DNA of 64,000 bases from Cubamyces lactineus. Taxonomy: Eukaryota > Basidiomycota > Agaricomycetes > Polyporales > Polyporaceae. The stretch's first letter is position 1. The number at the start of each line of letters is the position of its first letter. The DNA is taken from the NCBI GenBank assembly GCA_022376465.1, contig JACDTU010000014.1:620001-684000 (forward strand), in the 5' to 3' direction. Position numbers and translations under genes: made by a program. The notes beneath the pieces are model-generated. The model did not search any database, was not told the DNA's origin, and was given only the letters and a program-made list of their open reading frames with translations. Below are positions 1-10,990 of the stretch, one piece after another.

Positions 1-857
1 CAAAACGCAATCATACAGCCAGCCCGACTTAGAACGGAGTTTCTGAGCCTCGTGTGAGCAGTACGCTAACAGGCAAGCGTCAGCATAGAACGACCGGTAC
101 TAAGACTCCTCCGGAGACTGGGCGTTTGACTTACATTCGACCTAAGCTCATCATCGGTCCAACGGTCGAATCGGACGGTAATAGCCTGAGATCTGTACCT
201 GTGGACTGTACACCGACGTCTTGACATCACCCGAACGTTGACGTGACGCTGTCTCTGCCTCAATAGGTCCATCGCAGGACTCGTCGTGCGGATAATTCCT
301 GTCACGGTCCACGCGCACTGCTATACGGGCGTAATGCTATCCGGCTTTCTTGGAAGCCGTTCGGGATGCGCCAACTCCAATAGACCGAAATAGAGACACC
401 GTACGATATGGCGGCCGCGGTGCTGCAGAAATGTAGACCCACGTCGAAGACCGGTGTCCGTTTGGCGGCTTCCATTGCTCAGCGAGTACCTAAACAATTT
501 TTGCGGTAGCTTCACTCCGATTGTTTGAGCGGGTGATTGGGAAAGGATATCGCTAGATAGTTACAACAGGAGTATAACATTGCAATTACAATGAACCCGA
601 AAGGTATGTAGTAGATGAAATAGGATGCGCTGCGAGGTGCCTCTGCACCCCGTGCAGAGACTGCCCCGCCTCGCTCGGTTCTCGACACCGATCAGAGCGA
701 GTCCGCAGTTGCCGCCGCACTCAGCCTCCCGTGCTTCTCCGAGTACGGTCGGTTAGGCATGCTGTCCAAGGCGGTCTCCGCTCGGAGAGTCTTCGTGTCG
801 ATGACGTCCACCATCTCGTGTGACTCGACATCGATGTAGACTTGGTTCGGGGTCTGT
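1..857. other. Gene-free left edge
   Basis: I see no supportable gene here. The short open frames on the minus strand have no recognisable domain and no good splice signals. The region lies downstream of the minus-strand DUF6534 gene that ends at 858, so it probably contains that gene's 3' untranslated region, and possibly the edge of a gene outside the window. Confidence 0.4.
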
Positions 858-2362
858 TCACGGCACGTCAATCAGCTCCTCTGCAGTGCGCTTTGAATGG
901 CATACCATCATGCTGACCCGACGGCTGGTTTCCCCTCTGCCGCTGTACTGTTTACGGTCGTTCCGCGTCATGTCATCTGTGGTAGTCTCGCCATTCCCAG
1001 TTCCGTATCTCCAGCCTGCGCGAGAGTTCAGGCTGGACATCAACGAGTTCGTATACAACTTCGAGAGCGGCAAGTTGAAGACAAGATGGAGACCAGAAGG
1101 CTGTCGTGTATATCCGTGAGCGCATGTTAATGCAATGCAATGAAGAATGGGACTTACAGTGGCCAAGAAGAGGACAAGGTCGACGACGGCACACAGTGCA
1201 GTGATCAGACCCGTCTGGACAGTCACTGCGGAGTGTGATGTGAGTAATAATAAGCACTGAAGTATTGTACGCGACTTACACCGGATAATCCTGTTAACGA
1301 TATCGTCGGTGGCCGCGAAGCCAGTCTTGTGCTTACGCTGCCATGATATCAGCATAAAAAGGATGTGTACGACTATGATGGCTACTGACCAGATGCCATA
1401 CAAGCGCGATGGTGATCGCACAATCGGCGACAGCGGAGAATGCGAGCCATACTATGACAATGATTTCGAACTTCTGGAAGTGCACGAACTCGGGGATCAT
1501 GCCCACAGCGATGGACGTCCCCAGACCTCCACCTGCAATTGACATGAGCCAGACGCCGAGGTTTGGAAACACTGACTCACAGAATTGACAGAGCGCGCAG
1601 AACGATATGAAGATTACAGCAGGGATACTATGCGTGAGTACTTTCACCCGCCATGCAAAGAAACACTGAGTCAGACTACCGATCAGGGCCTAGGCATTAG
1701 GAGTGAGTTCACGGGTAATTGATATAAATGCTCAGTCCCTTACCGTCATGACAGGGTCTGCGCTCGAATCAAGACGAATTAGCACACAGCTTCTGCAACC
1801 TAGATCAACCGCTAGAACTGACCAGTGGCGAATACTACATCGCAGGACAGTCAATGCTAGGGAATAAAAGGTAGACTAGGTATCGGCTTACCCCAGGTCG
1901 CGTACATCAGGGACGAAGGGTTACCTGCGATTGACTTGATCAGAAGAGGTGGCAAAGACCGAAGCGATCAGCCGTACCAAAGTTGTTTACCAGCGGGATG
2001 TACAGGAATGTGATGTCGAAGGCGCAGTTGATGGTGTCGCATATGAAAAGGAGGGCGACCTGTAGCGAAGGTATCGGTTCAAATTGTACTTGATGTGACT
2101 GGTCAACAGCGACTCACGAAGAGCTTCATCCATGGGCGGTCCCTAGATGGATATGAGACGGATTGAGCGACTCGCCAAAGCCAAAACCACGCACTTCTTA
2201 TAAACTGTGAAATAGAGGAATGTCTGGGTGATCATGATGCCATAAAGAAGGATGTTGAAGACGACGCCCACGAAGATGGGGCCGTACCTATGTCTCGGTG
2301 AGTCAGCGGGGCTGAAATCGGATGCGACTGCGAACGTACGTTAAGGCAGCCGGGGAAGGCAT
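858..2362 (-). CDS. DUF6534 multi-pass membrane protein
   Basis: This is a fungal integral membrane protein of the DUF6534 type, a family expanded in Agaricomycetes and of unknown function. My model has 11 exons, read on the minus strand: 2340-2362, 2195-2287, 2118-2142, 1978-2059, 1892-1924, 1823-1834, 1744-1757, 1390-1689, 1280-1337, 1158-1225, 858-1100. All phases agree and give 316 aa. Family hallmarks are the N-terminal YGPIFVGVVFNILLYG helix, RPWMKLFVALLFICDTIN, the VFATDP segment, CFFAWRVKVLT, then KTGFAATDDIVNRIIR and KLYTNSLMSSLNSR before a polar cytoplasmic tail. About seven hydrophobic helices are visible. The VFATDP motif is assembled from two tiny exons of 12 and 14 nt. The 300-nt exon may hide one more 49-nt intron. 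ATG 2362 is chosen because it gives a short lead into the first helix, as is usual in the family. Confidence 0.85.
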
Positions 2363-4028
2363 GGCTGGCTGGTGGGCGGGGGTCGGATGGGTCGCTGGAG
2401 GGTGTCGCAGAGGGGCGGTATATAGGTGGGGGAGGTCGTGAAGGGCGTGGTGCGGGGAAGGGGGGAGTAGGGGGATGAAGAGGGAGGAGCTGAAGAGGAC
2501 GCGGGAAGGTTTATGAGGAGTGTGGCGAGAAGCGCTCCGTGTATGCACAAAGTGTGCTCTGAGTCCTTGATCGACCATCCTTGCATTCTTCGCTGCCTCT
2601 CCGTATTCGGCACCCGACGCGACTAACCTGGCCGTCCCCTTCTCTGCGGCCCCGCTCGCTTTCGCCCTCGCTTGCGCAGGATCGACGTGTGCGACGGTCG
2701 AGAGACGCCATGACGGTTTGATGGCCGGTTTAACCTGGGCAAATGTGAGCTGTTGGTACGACATAAACACTGCATACAGGCAGGACGGACGCCCCGAGGG
2801 AGAGAGGTGAGAAACGTCGGGGGACGATGTCAGTGGCCCAAAAAGGCGATAGAGATGGCATCCTTCTCGGCTGGAAGCCGGCGCCTGACAGCGATCGTGT
2901 GCACCGCAAGGATTCTGCGCGCACGTCTGTCCAATCCAGCCCTCGTCACCCCTCCAACATGGTTCAATCTACTCCCTTCCCCCTGGAATCTCTCCATGAA
3001 GGCTAGCTACCGCCCGTGTAAGCCCGATTGTACTGACCCACAGCTGAGGAGAACCTGCGCACCTGCAGACCAGTGCATGTGCATATGTTGTTGGATGTGA
3101 CGGGATAGATTCAACGATCCGATACACAGCGCCTTGCTCGGGACCGAGCCCGATAAAGCTCTGCATGCGCTACAACAGCTCCTCAACCTCCTCCATGTCG
3201 TGTGTATTTTCGGCGCCGTGTCTGCCGGCTTCACGTCCACAGATCGCACGCCTGCATCTCCGCGGGCTCAGATCGTACGGTGTTGTCTATTGACCGACTC
3301 CCCGCGCGGCCTACGTCTAACTTCTATCACATGCACCTCCCGCTTGCTGGACCTATGGGTTGCAAGTTAGCCGGGTGACCCCTCCAGAGTTCTTTGAAGC
3401 AACACCTTTCGCGAGCATGTATAAAGCTCTTTCATGCGTGGCGCATCGAACGTTCTGAGCGGAGAAAGACGCAGTAGGAATTCTCGAATTTCAGAAAAAG
3501 TCCGAACGTCGCGCTTGAAATACCAGCCATGAACGTTTGGACGCGCCCGTAACGCCGCCGCGTCTATTCCTATTCACGATATTCCACCTTAGGGGGACGC
3601 GGAGGCTTCCAGGGATTCGCAGGTACCAGAGAATCGCAGAATCTAAAGCAAAGTAGCGAGCTAGACATACTAGTATCACAGCATTAAAATCACCGAACCA
3701 CCCCTGAACTAGGAAGTTTACCTTCTACGAGAGAGCCTCATTAGTTGAATCCTTCTATGTCCGGAGCTGCTAACCCGCGCTGGCCGTAGAGGGTTTACAG
3801 GCGTGAGCCCGAAGCCATGTGACAGGCGCTTTCCCGCCCATGGGAGCGATGGCGCGAGCGCTCGCTCATATGACGGCAAACAAGCCCACAGAGGACCATA
3901 TCGAAGCTGCAGCGTTCTCAGGTCAGCTCTGCGGGGTTCATAAGCGGAAGAAGCCACTCACGTCTGAATATACGACCTTTTAGTGAGATTGGACTGCGAA
4001 CGCTATCTCTCCGTGAGCGATACCCTCG
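2363..4028. other. Intergenic stretch, no gene seen
   Basis: This stretch separates the 5' end of the DUF6534 gene from the promoter of the CmcJ/AsaB-like gene. Open frames of 60-155 codons exist but overlap each other on both strands, show no domain and lack consistent splice sites. I see no convincing coding sequence, tRNA or repeat. Confidence 0.45.
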
Positions 4029-4036
4029 TATATATA
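4029..4036 (+). promoter_or_regulatory. TATA box of CmcJ/AsaB-like gene 1
   Basis: A TATATATA run lies about 70 nt upstream of the ATG at 4106. That is a plausible distance for a TATA box with a short 5' leader. The paralog at 17815 has a TATA-like run in an equivalent position (17687-17693), about 120 nt before its ATG. Confidence 0.5.
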
Positions 4037-4105
4037 GCAGGCTAAGGCGCACCTACAACTTCACCACCTGCGTCCACCTACACATCATAGGAGACAACGA
4101 GAAAG

Positions 4106-5076
4106 ATGACGGTAGCGACCCTACAGAGCCCGCACGACGTCTCCACGACGCTCAACTACTTCGCGTCCATCGACGACGACGCGCCCTACCGGTACATCTA
4201 CACCACCCCGCCCGCGGGCAAGCACGAGCACAACCTCGGCGACGACCCGCGCCCCGTCGTCGTGCACGACGCGCGCGGGCGCGAGAGCGAGTTCACGCTC
4301 GACGTGCATGGGTTCCAGTTCGCGCGCCACGTGAGCGCGGAGAAGGAGTTCGTCGACGAGGAGAGGATCAGGACGGTGTATTATAAGGAGGTGGAGGAGC
4401 TGTTGAAGAGGGAGACGGGCGGGAGGCGTGTGCTCATCTTCGACCATACCATCCGGTTCGTGGTGCGAGCAGCACGATGTTCATGGAGACAAACAACCTC
4501 ACGCTTCGTTTTAGTCGTCACCCGGAGAAGGACGGTACGCTCCCCAGGAACCAGATGCGCGGCCCAGTGGTGCGTACCGCCCTCCTACTGTGCGCTAGAG
4601 ACACACAATTTTTAAACACACACACAAACCACCAGGAACGCGTGCACATTGACCAGACTTACGAAGCTTCCGTCAAACGCGTCCGCCAGCTCCTCGGCGC
4701 CGACGCCGACCGCCTCCTGCGCTCACGCGTGCGGCTGATCAACGTCTGGCGGCCGATCGCGCACCCCGTCTTCCACAAGCCGCTCGCGGTCGGCGACTGG
4801 CGTAGCCTCGACGAGCACGCGGACCTCGTCCCCGTGCGGTACATCTACCCGGACCGCGAGGGCGCGACGTTCAGCGTGCGCTACAACCCCGCCCACCGCT
4901 GGTGGTACCTCGCGCAGCAGACCCCGGAGGAGGTGACGCTGATCAAGTGCTACGACTCGGAGACAGACAGGGCGCGCTTGACGCCGCATACGGCGTTTTG
5001 GGACCAGACGAGCCCGAGCGATGCCCCGCATAGGCAGTCTATCGAGGTCAGGGCGCTCGTCTTCGACGGCGAGTAG
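4106..5076 (+). CDS. CmcJ/AsaB-like oxygenase-fold protein, copy 1
   Basis: It belongs to the fungal family annotated as hydroxylase/desaturase AsaB, GA4 desaturase-like or CmcJ/NvfI, often found in secondary-metabolite loci. Exons 4106-4455, 4515-4569 and 4636-5076 are in phase and encode 281 aa. The N-terminal part carries SPHDVSTTLNYF and RRVLIFDHTIR. The middle has RVHIDQTY, whose H-x-D could be two iron ligands. The C-terminal part has LINVWRPI, TLIKCYDS and APHRQSIEVRALVF, where the His and the Arg fit the third iron ligand and the co-substrate anchor of an Fe(II)/2-oxoglutarate-type site. That assignment is inference. The substrate is unknown. A close paralog with the same two intron positions lies at 17815-18778 on the same strand; the last exons look roughly three-quarters identical. 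Very high G/C at third codon positions suggests strong expression. Confidence 0.88.
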
Positions 5077-5240
5077 GTTAGGTTGTGTGTATCCCGAGAT
5101 TCAGACGCGTTGGTTATGTCCGGGATCTTGCAGCTTAGGTCTTGTACGATATTCCCAGAGAAAACCTGTATGATGCAGTAGCGAATACGACAGAGTGCGA
5201 CAGAATAATAAAGGCAACGAAAAATCATACACCTAGGTGC

Positions 5241-6171
5241 TCACTCGCTCATCTGCTCTTCCGCTTCGTCATCCGCCGCGTCCTCTCCCGCCGCGGCCGC
5301 CTCGTCCGCGCCGATCTCCTGCCCCTCGATCTGCGTGACCTCGCCCGTCGCCGCATCCCAGCGCGCCCTCAAGCCGACCTTGAACGTGACCATCTTGATG
5401 CCGACGAGCTTGAGGAGCTGCGCCTGCCCGGGCGTGATCGCCTTGCCCTTCTCGCACACCGTGTGCGGCACGTCGAGCGTCGGCACGCCGCGGTCCATGC
5501 GCGTGCGCAGCCCGAGCTTGCGCAGCTGCGGCTCCTCGTTGTGCGGGAACGGCTCGGGGGGCGTCGAGTGCTGCTGCATGACCGGGCCCGCGGGGAGCAC
5601 GACGGTCCGCGTCGCCGTGTTGCCCGTCCGCGCGAAGTCGGGCTGCTGGAAGTCCGCGAACCACTCGAGCACCTCTGAAGGCGGGGAGTCGGTGAAGAAG
5701 AGCCCGACTTGGCCCTTGATTTGCGTGGCGAGCTTGTGCAGGCCTGGCCGGTGCTCTTCTTCGGGCGTCGTGCCGAGTGCTTTTGCCATGACCGCTCCCC
5801 GACCAAAGAATATCCGCGCGGTGCTGTTGGGGCGCTTCATGTGAGCCATCGTACAGATTGGACGGTCGATATACCACGCACTCTTTCCATAACCTCCGTA
5901 CCGTCTTCAGGTGCGCGTTCCGCATGTTGCCCACCTCAAACAACCAGCAGTATTGCCATTTGTCGGCATTTTCTTGTACCTGACAGGGTGAGCGCAATGT
6001 CCGCCATCTGATCGCAACGTAACATACCTCCTGAAGGAGAGCGTTTTTCTGTTCCCTGGTCTTCTTTGCGACCTTCGTCAAGGAGACTGCAACGGCGACT
6101 GAGTCCTCCGCTCCAGACCGTTAGTTATCCGAGCGGTACTGACCGATCTTGGCACGCTTCGACTTCGGCAT
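5241..6171 (-). CDS. MRT4: Ribosome assembly factor Mrt4
   Basis: Mrt4 is a nucleolar paralog of ribosomal stalk protein P0. It occupies the P0 site on pre-60S particles and is later exchanged for P0. Exons on the minus strand are 6144-6171, 6028-6086, 5882-5979 and 5241-5823; phases agree and give 255 aa, close to the usual size. The start MPKSKRAKIVSLTKVAKK and the following EQKNALLQEV are typical of the family. Then come the rRNA-binding core (NMRNAHLKTVRRLWKD, ARIFFGRGAVMAKALG), GLFFTDSP, and the insertion domain ending in LLKLVGIKM. The acidic tail (about 40 residues, Glu/Asp/Ala-rich) is longer than in yeast. The gene is divergent from deoxyhypusine hydroxylase, with 266 bp between the two start codons, so a shared promoter is likely. 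Confidence 0.95.
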
Positions 6172-6437
6172 ATTACAGAGTACAGTCTAATAGAGTTCCC
6201 AAAGACGACAAGGTATCGCAATACAGACAAGAAGGAGGGACAAGCGGACGGTGTGAGCGGGAAGGACGAGTGTGGCGAGCTCGCGATCCAAGTCCGCAAG
6301 ACTTTCGAGAGGCAGCCCAAGACAAGCGCGCGTATCGATCGCGGGCGTCTACCATCTAATCTCCAAAATTTACTTTGCAGTCCCGATCTGCGTGTGCAAG
6401 CGCCCAATCTAATCTCTAATCTTTGCTCCTTACCGCC
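6172..6437. promoter_or_regulatory. Shared divergent promoter, MRT4 / deoxyhypusine hydroxylase
   Basis: These 266 bp hold both 5' regions of two divergent genes, one for 60S ribosome assembly and one for eIF5A maturation. No clear TATA box is visible, as is common for housekeeping genes. Co-regulation is inferred from the geometry and the shared link to translation. Confidence 0.6.
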
Positions 6438-7701
6438 ATGGTGGCTGAAGCGTCCTCCTCCACCCTCGCCGCCCTCGAGGCCGCTCTGCTCAACACCTCG
6501 GGCAACGTTCCACTGCACAACAGGTTCAGGGCTCTGTTTACGTTGAAGGCTCTCAAAAATGACGATGCGGTGGACATCATCTCAAAAGGTGAGCGTGCAC
6601 GGGTCGCGATCAATCCAGTATCTATTGTGAGGGGACATGCTCATGGGGTCTCCGCGTTTGAAGGCTTTGCGGACGAGAGCGCGCTGCTCAAGCACGAGCT
6701 TGCATATTGTCTCGGGCAGATGAAGAACACGAAAGCTCTCCCAGTGCTGGAGAACGTCCTTGCGAACGAAAAGGAGGATCCGATGGTCCGCCATGAGGTT
6801 CGTAAGTCCCGCCCTTTCTGCGATGGCTCGGCCTAGGTACTAATCTGATCGGGTGGTCGCCTTTATAGGCTGCTGAGGCGTTGGGCGCAATCTCGTCGGT
6901 CTCATCGACAGAGGTACTTAGGAAATACCTGAACGACCCGGAACGGTGTGTACGGGAAACATGCGAGATCGCGCTCGCGAAGATCGAGTGGGACAACTCG
7001 GAGGAAGGCAAGAAGCACTGGGAGACCACCGCAAAAGCTGCTGAGCAGTATGTTACATCGTTTATCCAGTTTCACACTTCGACTTGGGGGAGCTCACATT
7101 GGCCGACATAGGAAATATACCTCCATTGACCCTGCACCTCCCACTTCCGGGCTGCTAGCGGGCAAGCCTGCGCCAGAAGACTCGTCACCAGAACACATCG
7201 CAAAACTTAAGGATACCCTACTCAACACCTCTCTCCCTCTCTTCGAGCGCTACCGCGCGATGTTCGCGCTGCGGAATATCGGCACCCCCGCCGCAGTCGA
7301 CGCGCTTGCCGCCGGCTTCAACGACGAAAGCGCGCTGTTCAAGCACGAGATCGCGTTCGTCTTCGGCCAGCTTCTTTCCACGCACTCTGTACCCGCCCTG
7401 CTTGCTGTCCTGCAGAACGCGCAGGAGTCGGATATGGTTCGCCATGAAGCGGCTGAGGCGCTAGGAGGGATTGCGACACCGGAGGTGCTGCCTTACCTCA
7501 AGGAGTACATGTCCAAGCCGGACGCTCCTCGTGTTGTCCGGGAGAGTTGCCAGGTCGCTATCGATATGTGGGAGGTACGTGCATCAAATTTAAATCTATG
7601 GATATATAGACTAACCTCCCCTCTAGTACGAGAACTCTGACCAGTTCCAGTACGCCAATGGATTGGATGGTAGCGCGACGGAGCAGGCCGTCGGTGCTTG
7701 A
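6438..7701 (+). CDS. LIA1: Deoxyhypusine hydroxylase
   Basis: This enzyme hydroxylates the deoxyhypusine residue of eIF5A, the last step of hypusine formation, using a di-iron centre. Exons 6438-6588, 6664-6797, 6869-7047, 7112-7574 and 7627-7701 are in phase and encode 333 aa, the normal length. The protein is two blocks of HEAT repeats. All four His-Glu metal-binding pairs are present: LLKHE and [11 protein letters not shown] in the first half, LFKHE and [12 protein letters not shown] in the second. The linker between the halves (about residues 155-180) is proline-rich and variable. The second HE pair of the first half is split by an intron directly after the Glu codon. The symbol follows the yeast ortholog. 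Confidence 0.97.
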
Positions 7702-8759
7702 TGGATTTTGACAGTCTGTAACCTTATACATATGACGTGGTTGTATTGTGTAGAGATACTTGTGCTCTTGAGTATCATAGCTAGTGTATCATCAGGGCGA
7801 CGTCCCTCGCAAAAGAGGAACAGAGTTACAGTACTTACGCTCATGCAGCGAAACGAGCACGTGGGCGCGTATACTACGACGCGTCTCCACAAGGTTCAAG
7901 TTCACGCGACTACTGCCAGTGCTTCCTCCCTCATCACTCATCACTCTGCGTCAGTATACAGTCTTCATAGGAACAGCATTTTCGCTTGGTCTTCATCCAC
8001 CCTGCGACCGATATAATCCCATTGTTAGAGCACATCGCCGGTCGTCTGCCTACAGGAGACTAGGGTCAGCCCGGCACAGTCTGGATCGCAATCCCAACCA
8101 ATCGTCCCGCCACAGCGAACGATCGAGCTTAGTTGTCTTCAGCTGGTACACTCAGCCTCGTCAGCCTCCCATGCCCAGCCTCAGTCAGCCACAACCGACG
8201 GTCGTATATGAGCTCAGCCGTTTGACAGTCCAGCTCCTTCGCCTCTGCCTCCCGACGGTCACCACCCCCTTCCTTGCTCAGCTTGGGGTCCTCTTGCTTG
8301 TCGGCTTACACGGTGTCGTCTGAGGTGCTAAGGCCTCCGATATCATCCTCTGGCTTGTGTCTTAATGTCTTGAGGAAATGTGTAGGCTCTATAGCTAGCT
8401 CTTCTCTATCTTTGGTGTCTCAACGGCTCAATGGCCCACCCGACGACGGAGGATATGACCTGGGATGAAGCCTCGACTAGATAATCTGGCAATTGTTATC
8501 CGTCAAGGCTAAGGGGCTCCCATATATAGGGAGGACTTGTCAAATAGTGTGAGTACGAGATCGTTCCTGTGCTTTAGGTCTCTTGCTCACGGAGAGCAGG
8601 CTCTTCCCACTTGCATATTCTGCCCCGAGAATATCCTGATGCCGGGAACCTGTCAAGATTGGTACCGGCAGTACATTGTTCATCTACCCGAGCTCCCCGC
8701 CAGGTTCCCCAGTCAAGAGCACGTCAAGGTCTGCGAATCGTCTAGATGTCCGTTGTATT
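7702..8759. other. Intergenic stretch up to repeat copy 1
   Basis: No gene is supportable here. Open frames on the plus strand (about 7784-8323 and 8537 onward) are serine/leucine-rich translations of pyrimidine-rich DNA. A TATATATA-like run at 8523-8528 sits 230 bp left of the repeat and could serve a transcript entering it. The last 100 bp before 8760 show only faint similarity to the sequence beyond the far end of repeat copy 2. Confidence 0.4.
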
Positions 8760-9778
8760 GGTCCAGCCGGAGTCGACACCGGCATTCAAGACTATCTGCG
8801 CTGCCTCTTCAGGCCTGGGAGTCGACACCTAGGTCTCTGGAGGGGTCTTCGCTTGCCTTCATTCTCTTGACGGGCAACTTGATGTACAGCACAGCTCTCT
8901 GGGACGGCTTCACTGCATTTGGCTGGCTCGCAACTCAGTTCATCTTCACGACATCTTCCTTACAAGCAACTTCTAGTCTACTCCCTTCTGGGCTGGTGTC
9001 GCTTCGATGTCTTTCTTGGATGTCTTGGTCTAGCTCGCCTTCTTCGTCCTGGTCTCCTCTCCGCTCTGGGAGTGCTCCTCTCCACTTCCTTTTCCATGCG
9101 GCAGACTATGGCGATCGTTCTCGAGGCTTGCTTGGCCTAGGAGCATCGACATTCTCTTGAGTAATCTTTTCTTCGTCTGGGTCCCTCGTCTTCTCTTCGT
9201 TCTGTCCTCGACCATAGCACAAAACCAGAAAACAGCGCAAAATGACAAAACCCCTACAAAACAGTGGCCTTCCTTTCCTCTTCTTGGCGTAGTGTATACC
9301 CCAGTTCCCATACAGGCACTTAATATGTACGATAGTAACGTGTGGCCTCTGCCGGGCAAGCTCTGGTATGCCGTCTTCACTTTCCCTAGTCTTTCTTCGG
9401 CTGCGAACGTCTGACCTCCTGTGAAACAGTTCACTGCAGTCCTTCCGACTTCATGTCCGACTACAGCAGCATCTTCCCGATTCTCCTCCCCTCAGTCCAT
9501 TGCCGCAGGTTGCGATTGTGGTCAAGCGCTGCTCTATACGCCATCGTACTTTCGGCAAATCCGCCTTCACCCTCTACAACGTCGACAGTCCGCCGCCCGT
9601 CAAGCAGACTGCTGCTCACAGTCTCCCCGGCGCGACATTTCTCGGCAAATACCTCTATCACTTCACTCCACCTACCCCTACACCAGCGATCGACACCCTC
9701 TGGCTTCCTCGGCGTACTGGATCCACGTCTAGTCAGTCCGAGTGTGTTCGCTCGCTGCTCCGAATTCCCCCTTCGCCA

Positions 9779-10310
9779 GCTCAAGTCCGACATCGCGGTC
9801 GTCTTCGTCTGGTCGGAGACGTTCACGACCGACGATCCTCGGCATTTCCTCCCCTTCTGAGCACAAGCGGATCTGGCGGCCGCTTTCTTGGAGCATACAG
9901 TTCGCAGCATGCTTCGGATGCTACTTTGGCATCCACTTTCCCCTCTCCTTCCTCAACTCCGCCTTCATCGCCATCTCAAGTTCGACGTCGCGACCGTCTT
10001 CGTCTGATCGGAGGCGTTCACGGTCGACGACTCTCGACACATCCGACCTCCCTAGATTCGGTAGTGGCCCTGGCGAGCCGCTGTGAGAAGCATACGCGCT
10101 TCGGACGCTCTGTCGCCCACCCCTCCCTCACCTCCGCCTCCTCCCATCGCCAACTCAAGCCCGACATCCCAGTCGTCTTCGTCTGATCGGAGGCGTTCAC
10201 GGCTGGAGATACTCGGCATTTTCGACCTTCCCCCTGGTTTGTGAGTGGTTCTGGCGAGCCACTGTAAGGAGTCTTCGGGCTTCGGACGCCTTAAGCGTCC
10301 ACTCCCCCCT
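9779..10310 (+). repeat. Degenerate tandem repeat inside repeat copy 1
   Basis: Three units of about 198, 176 and 160 bp start at 9779, 9977 and 10153. Each opens with a CTCAAGYYCGACRTC-like motif and then has GTCGTCTTCGTCTG, a TCGGAG.CGTTCACG block and a CTCG(G/A)CA block. The second and third units also share TGGCGAGCC. The same units occur in inverse orientation at about 20410-20940, and one related unit lies near 53650-53790. Confidence 0.75.
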
Positions 10311-10899
10311 TCCCTCTATTTCGACTATCCCCCCATCCTGGTGTTTCCGTCCCCTCAGACACCAGTAAGTTCTGTCGCCCCTTGTGAGACGAGAACAACA
10401 ATAACACCTCTCTCGCAGCTTCTGGCGTGCCGTTCGACGCGCGTCACACTGTGTCTTCGTCTTCGTTCCCAAGATGCGAAGACTACTGTCACGGCGAGCC
10501 TTGGTCCCTGACAAGCTCGCCTCCCTCGGCTATCTTTCCCTAACGGTGACAAGTTCGTCCGGATAGCCGTGTTATTATGTCCATCTCCGCATCTGGTAAG
10601 TCCTATCTCCCAACATGAGGCCATCTTGCATTCTCACAAGGCCTCGCAGACTGCTTCTTGGTATTGCGCGTGTGCATGCGTCGCGGTGCCGGTTGTAGGA
10701 TGGTGCCCCCTGCTATCGTTCCCAGCCTGTCAAGAACGCTCGGATCGACGGCACCGTGACCTGTTCACCCTTGCACTGAGTGAGCTCACTGGTAGATGAC
10801 CCAGACGAGGACGGGATACTCACACCTGCTTTCACGTAGTCTTGACCTTAGTCCAGCACGAGTGCACGCGTGTTGTACTGAGTGAAAGCCCAGTGCGCC

Positions 10900-10935
10900 C
10901 CCGCACCGTCTCCTGTGCACGGGAGACGATGCGGG
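10900..10935. repeat. Hairpin 1 in repeat copy 1
   Basis: Arms CCCGCACCGTCTCC (10900-10913) and GGGAGACGATGCGGG (10921-10935) pair almost perfectly around a 7-nt loop that itself contains GTGCAC. The counterpart in repeat copy 2 is at 19774-19809. Substitutions between the copies remain mostly pairable. Confidence 0.75.
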
Positions 10936-10947
10936 TTTCAAGCCAGG

Positions 10948-10990
10948 CAGTCCCCTAGAAGACGGTGGCCAACGTCTTCTGAGGGGGCTG
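10948..10990. repeat. Hairpin 2 in repeat copy 1 (CAGYCCCCT type)
   Basis: The left arm begins CAGTCCCCTAGAAGACG and the right arm ends CGTCTTCTGAGGGGGCTG. The inner GAAGACG/CGTCTTC pairs perfectly and the outer CAG.CCCCT/AGGGG.CTG closes the stem. It recurs at 19720-19762. A hairpin with the same outer arms but a different inner stem sits in a methyltransferase intron at 32892-32942. Confidence 0.78.

Noticed and set aside
5269..6081. 270-codon minus-strand frame over MRT4
   Set aside because: It reads through two introns and switches to a wrong Arg/Ala-rich frame in the last exon; the four-exon model gives full Mrt4 similarity.
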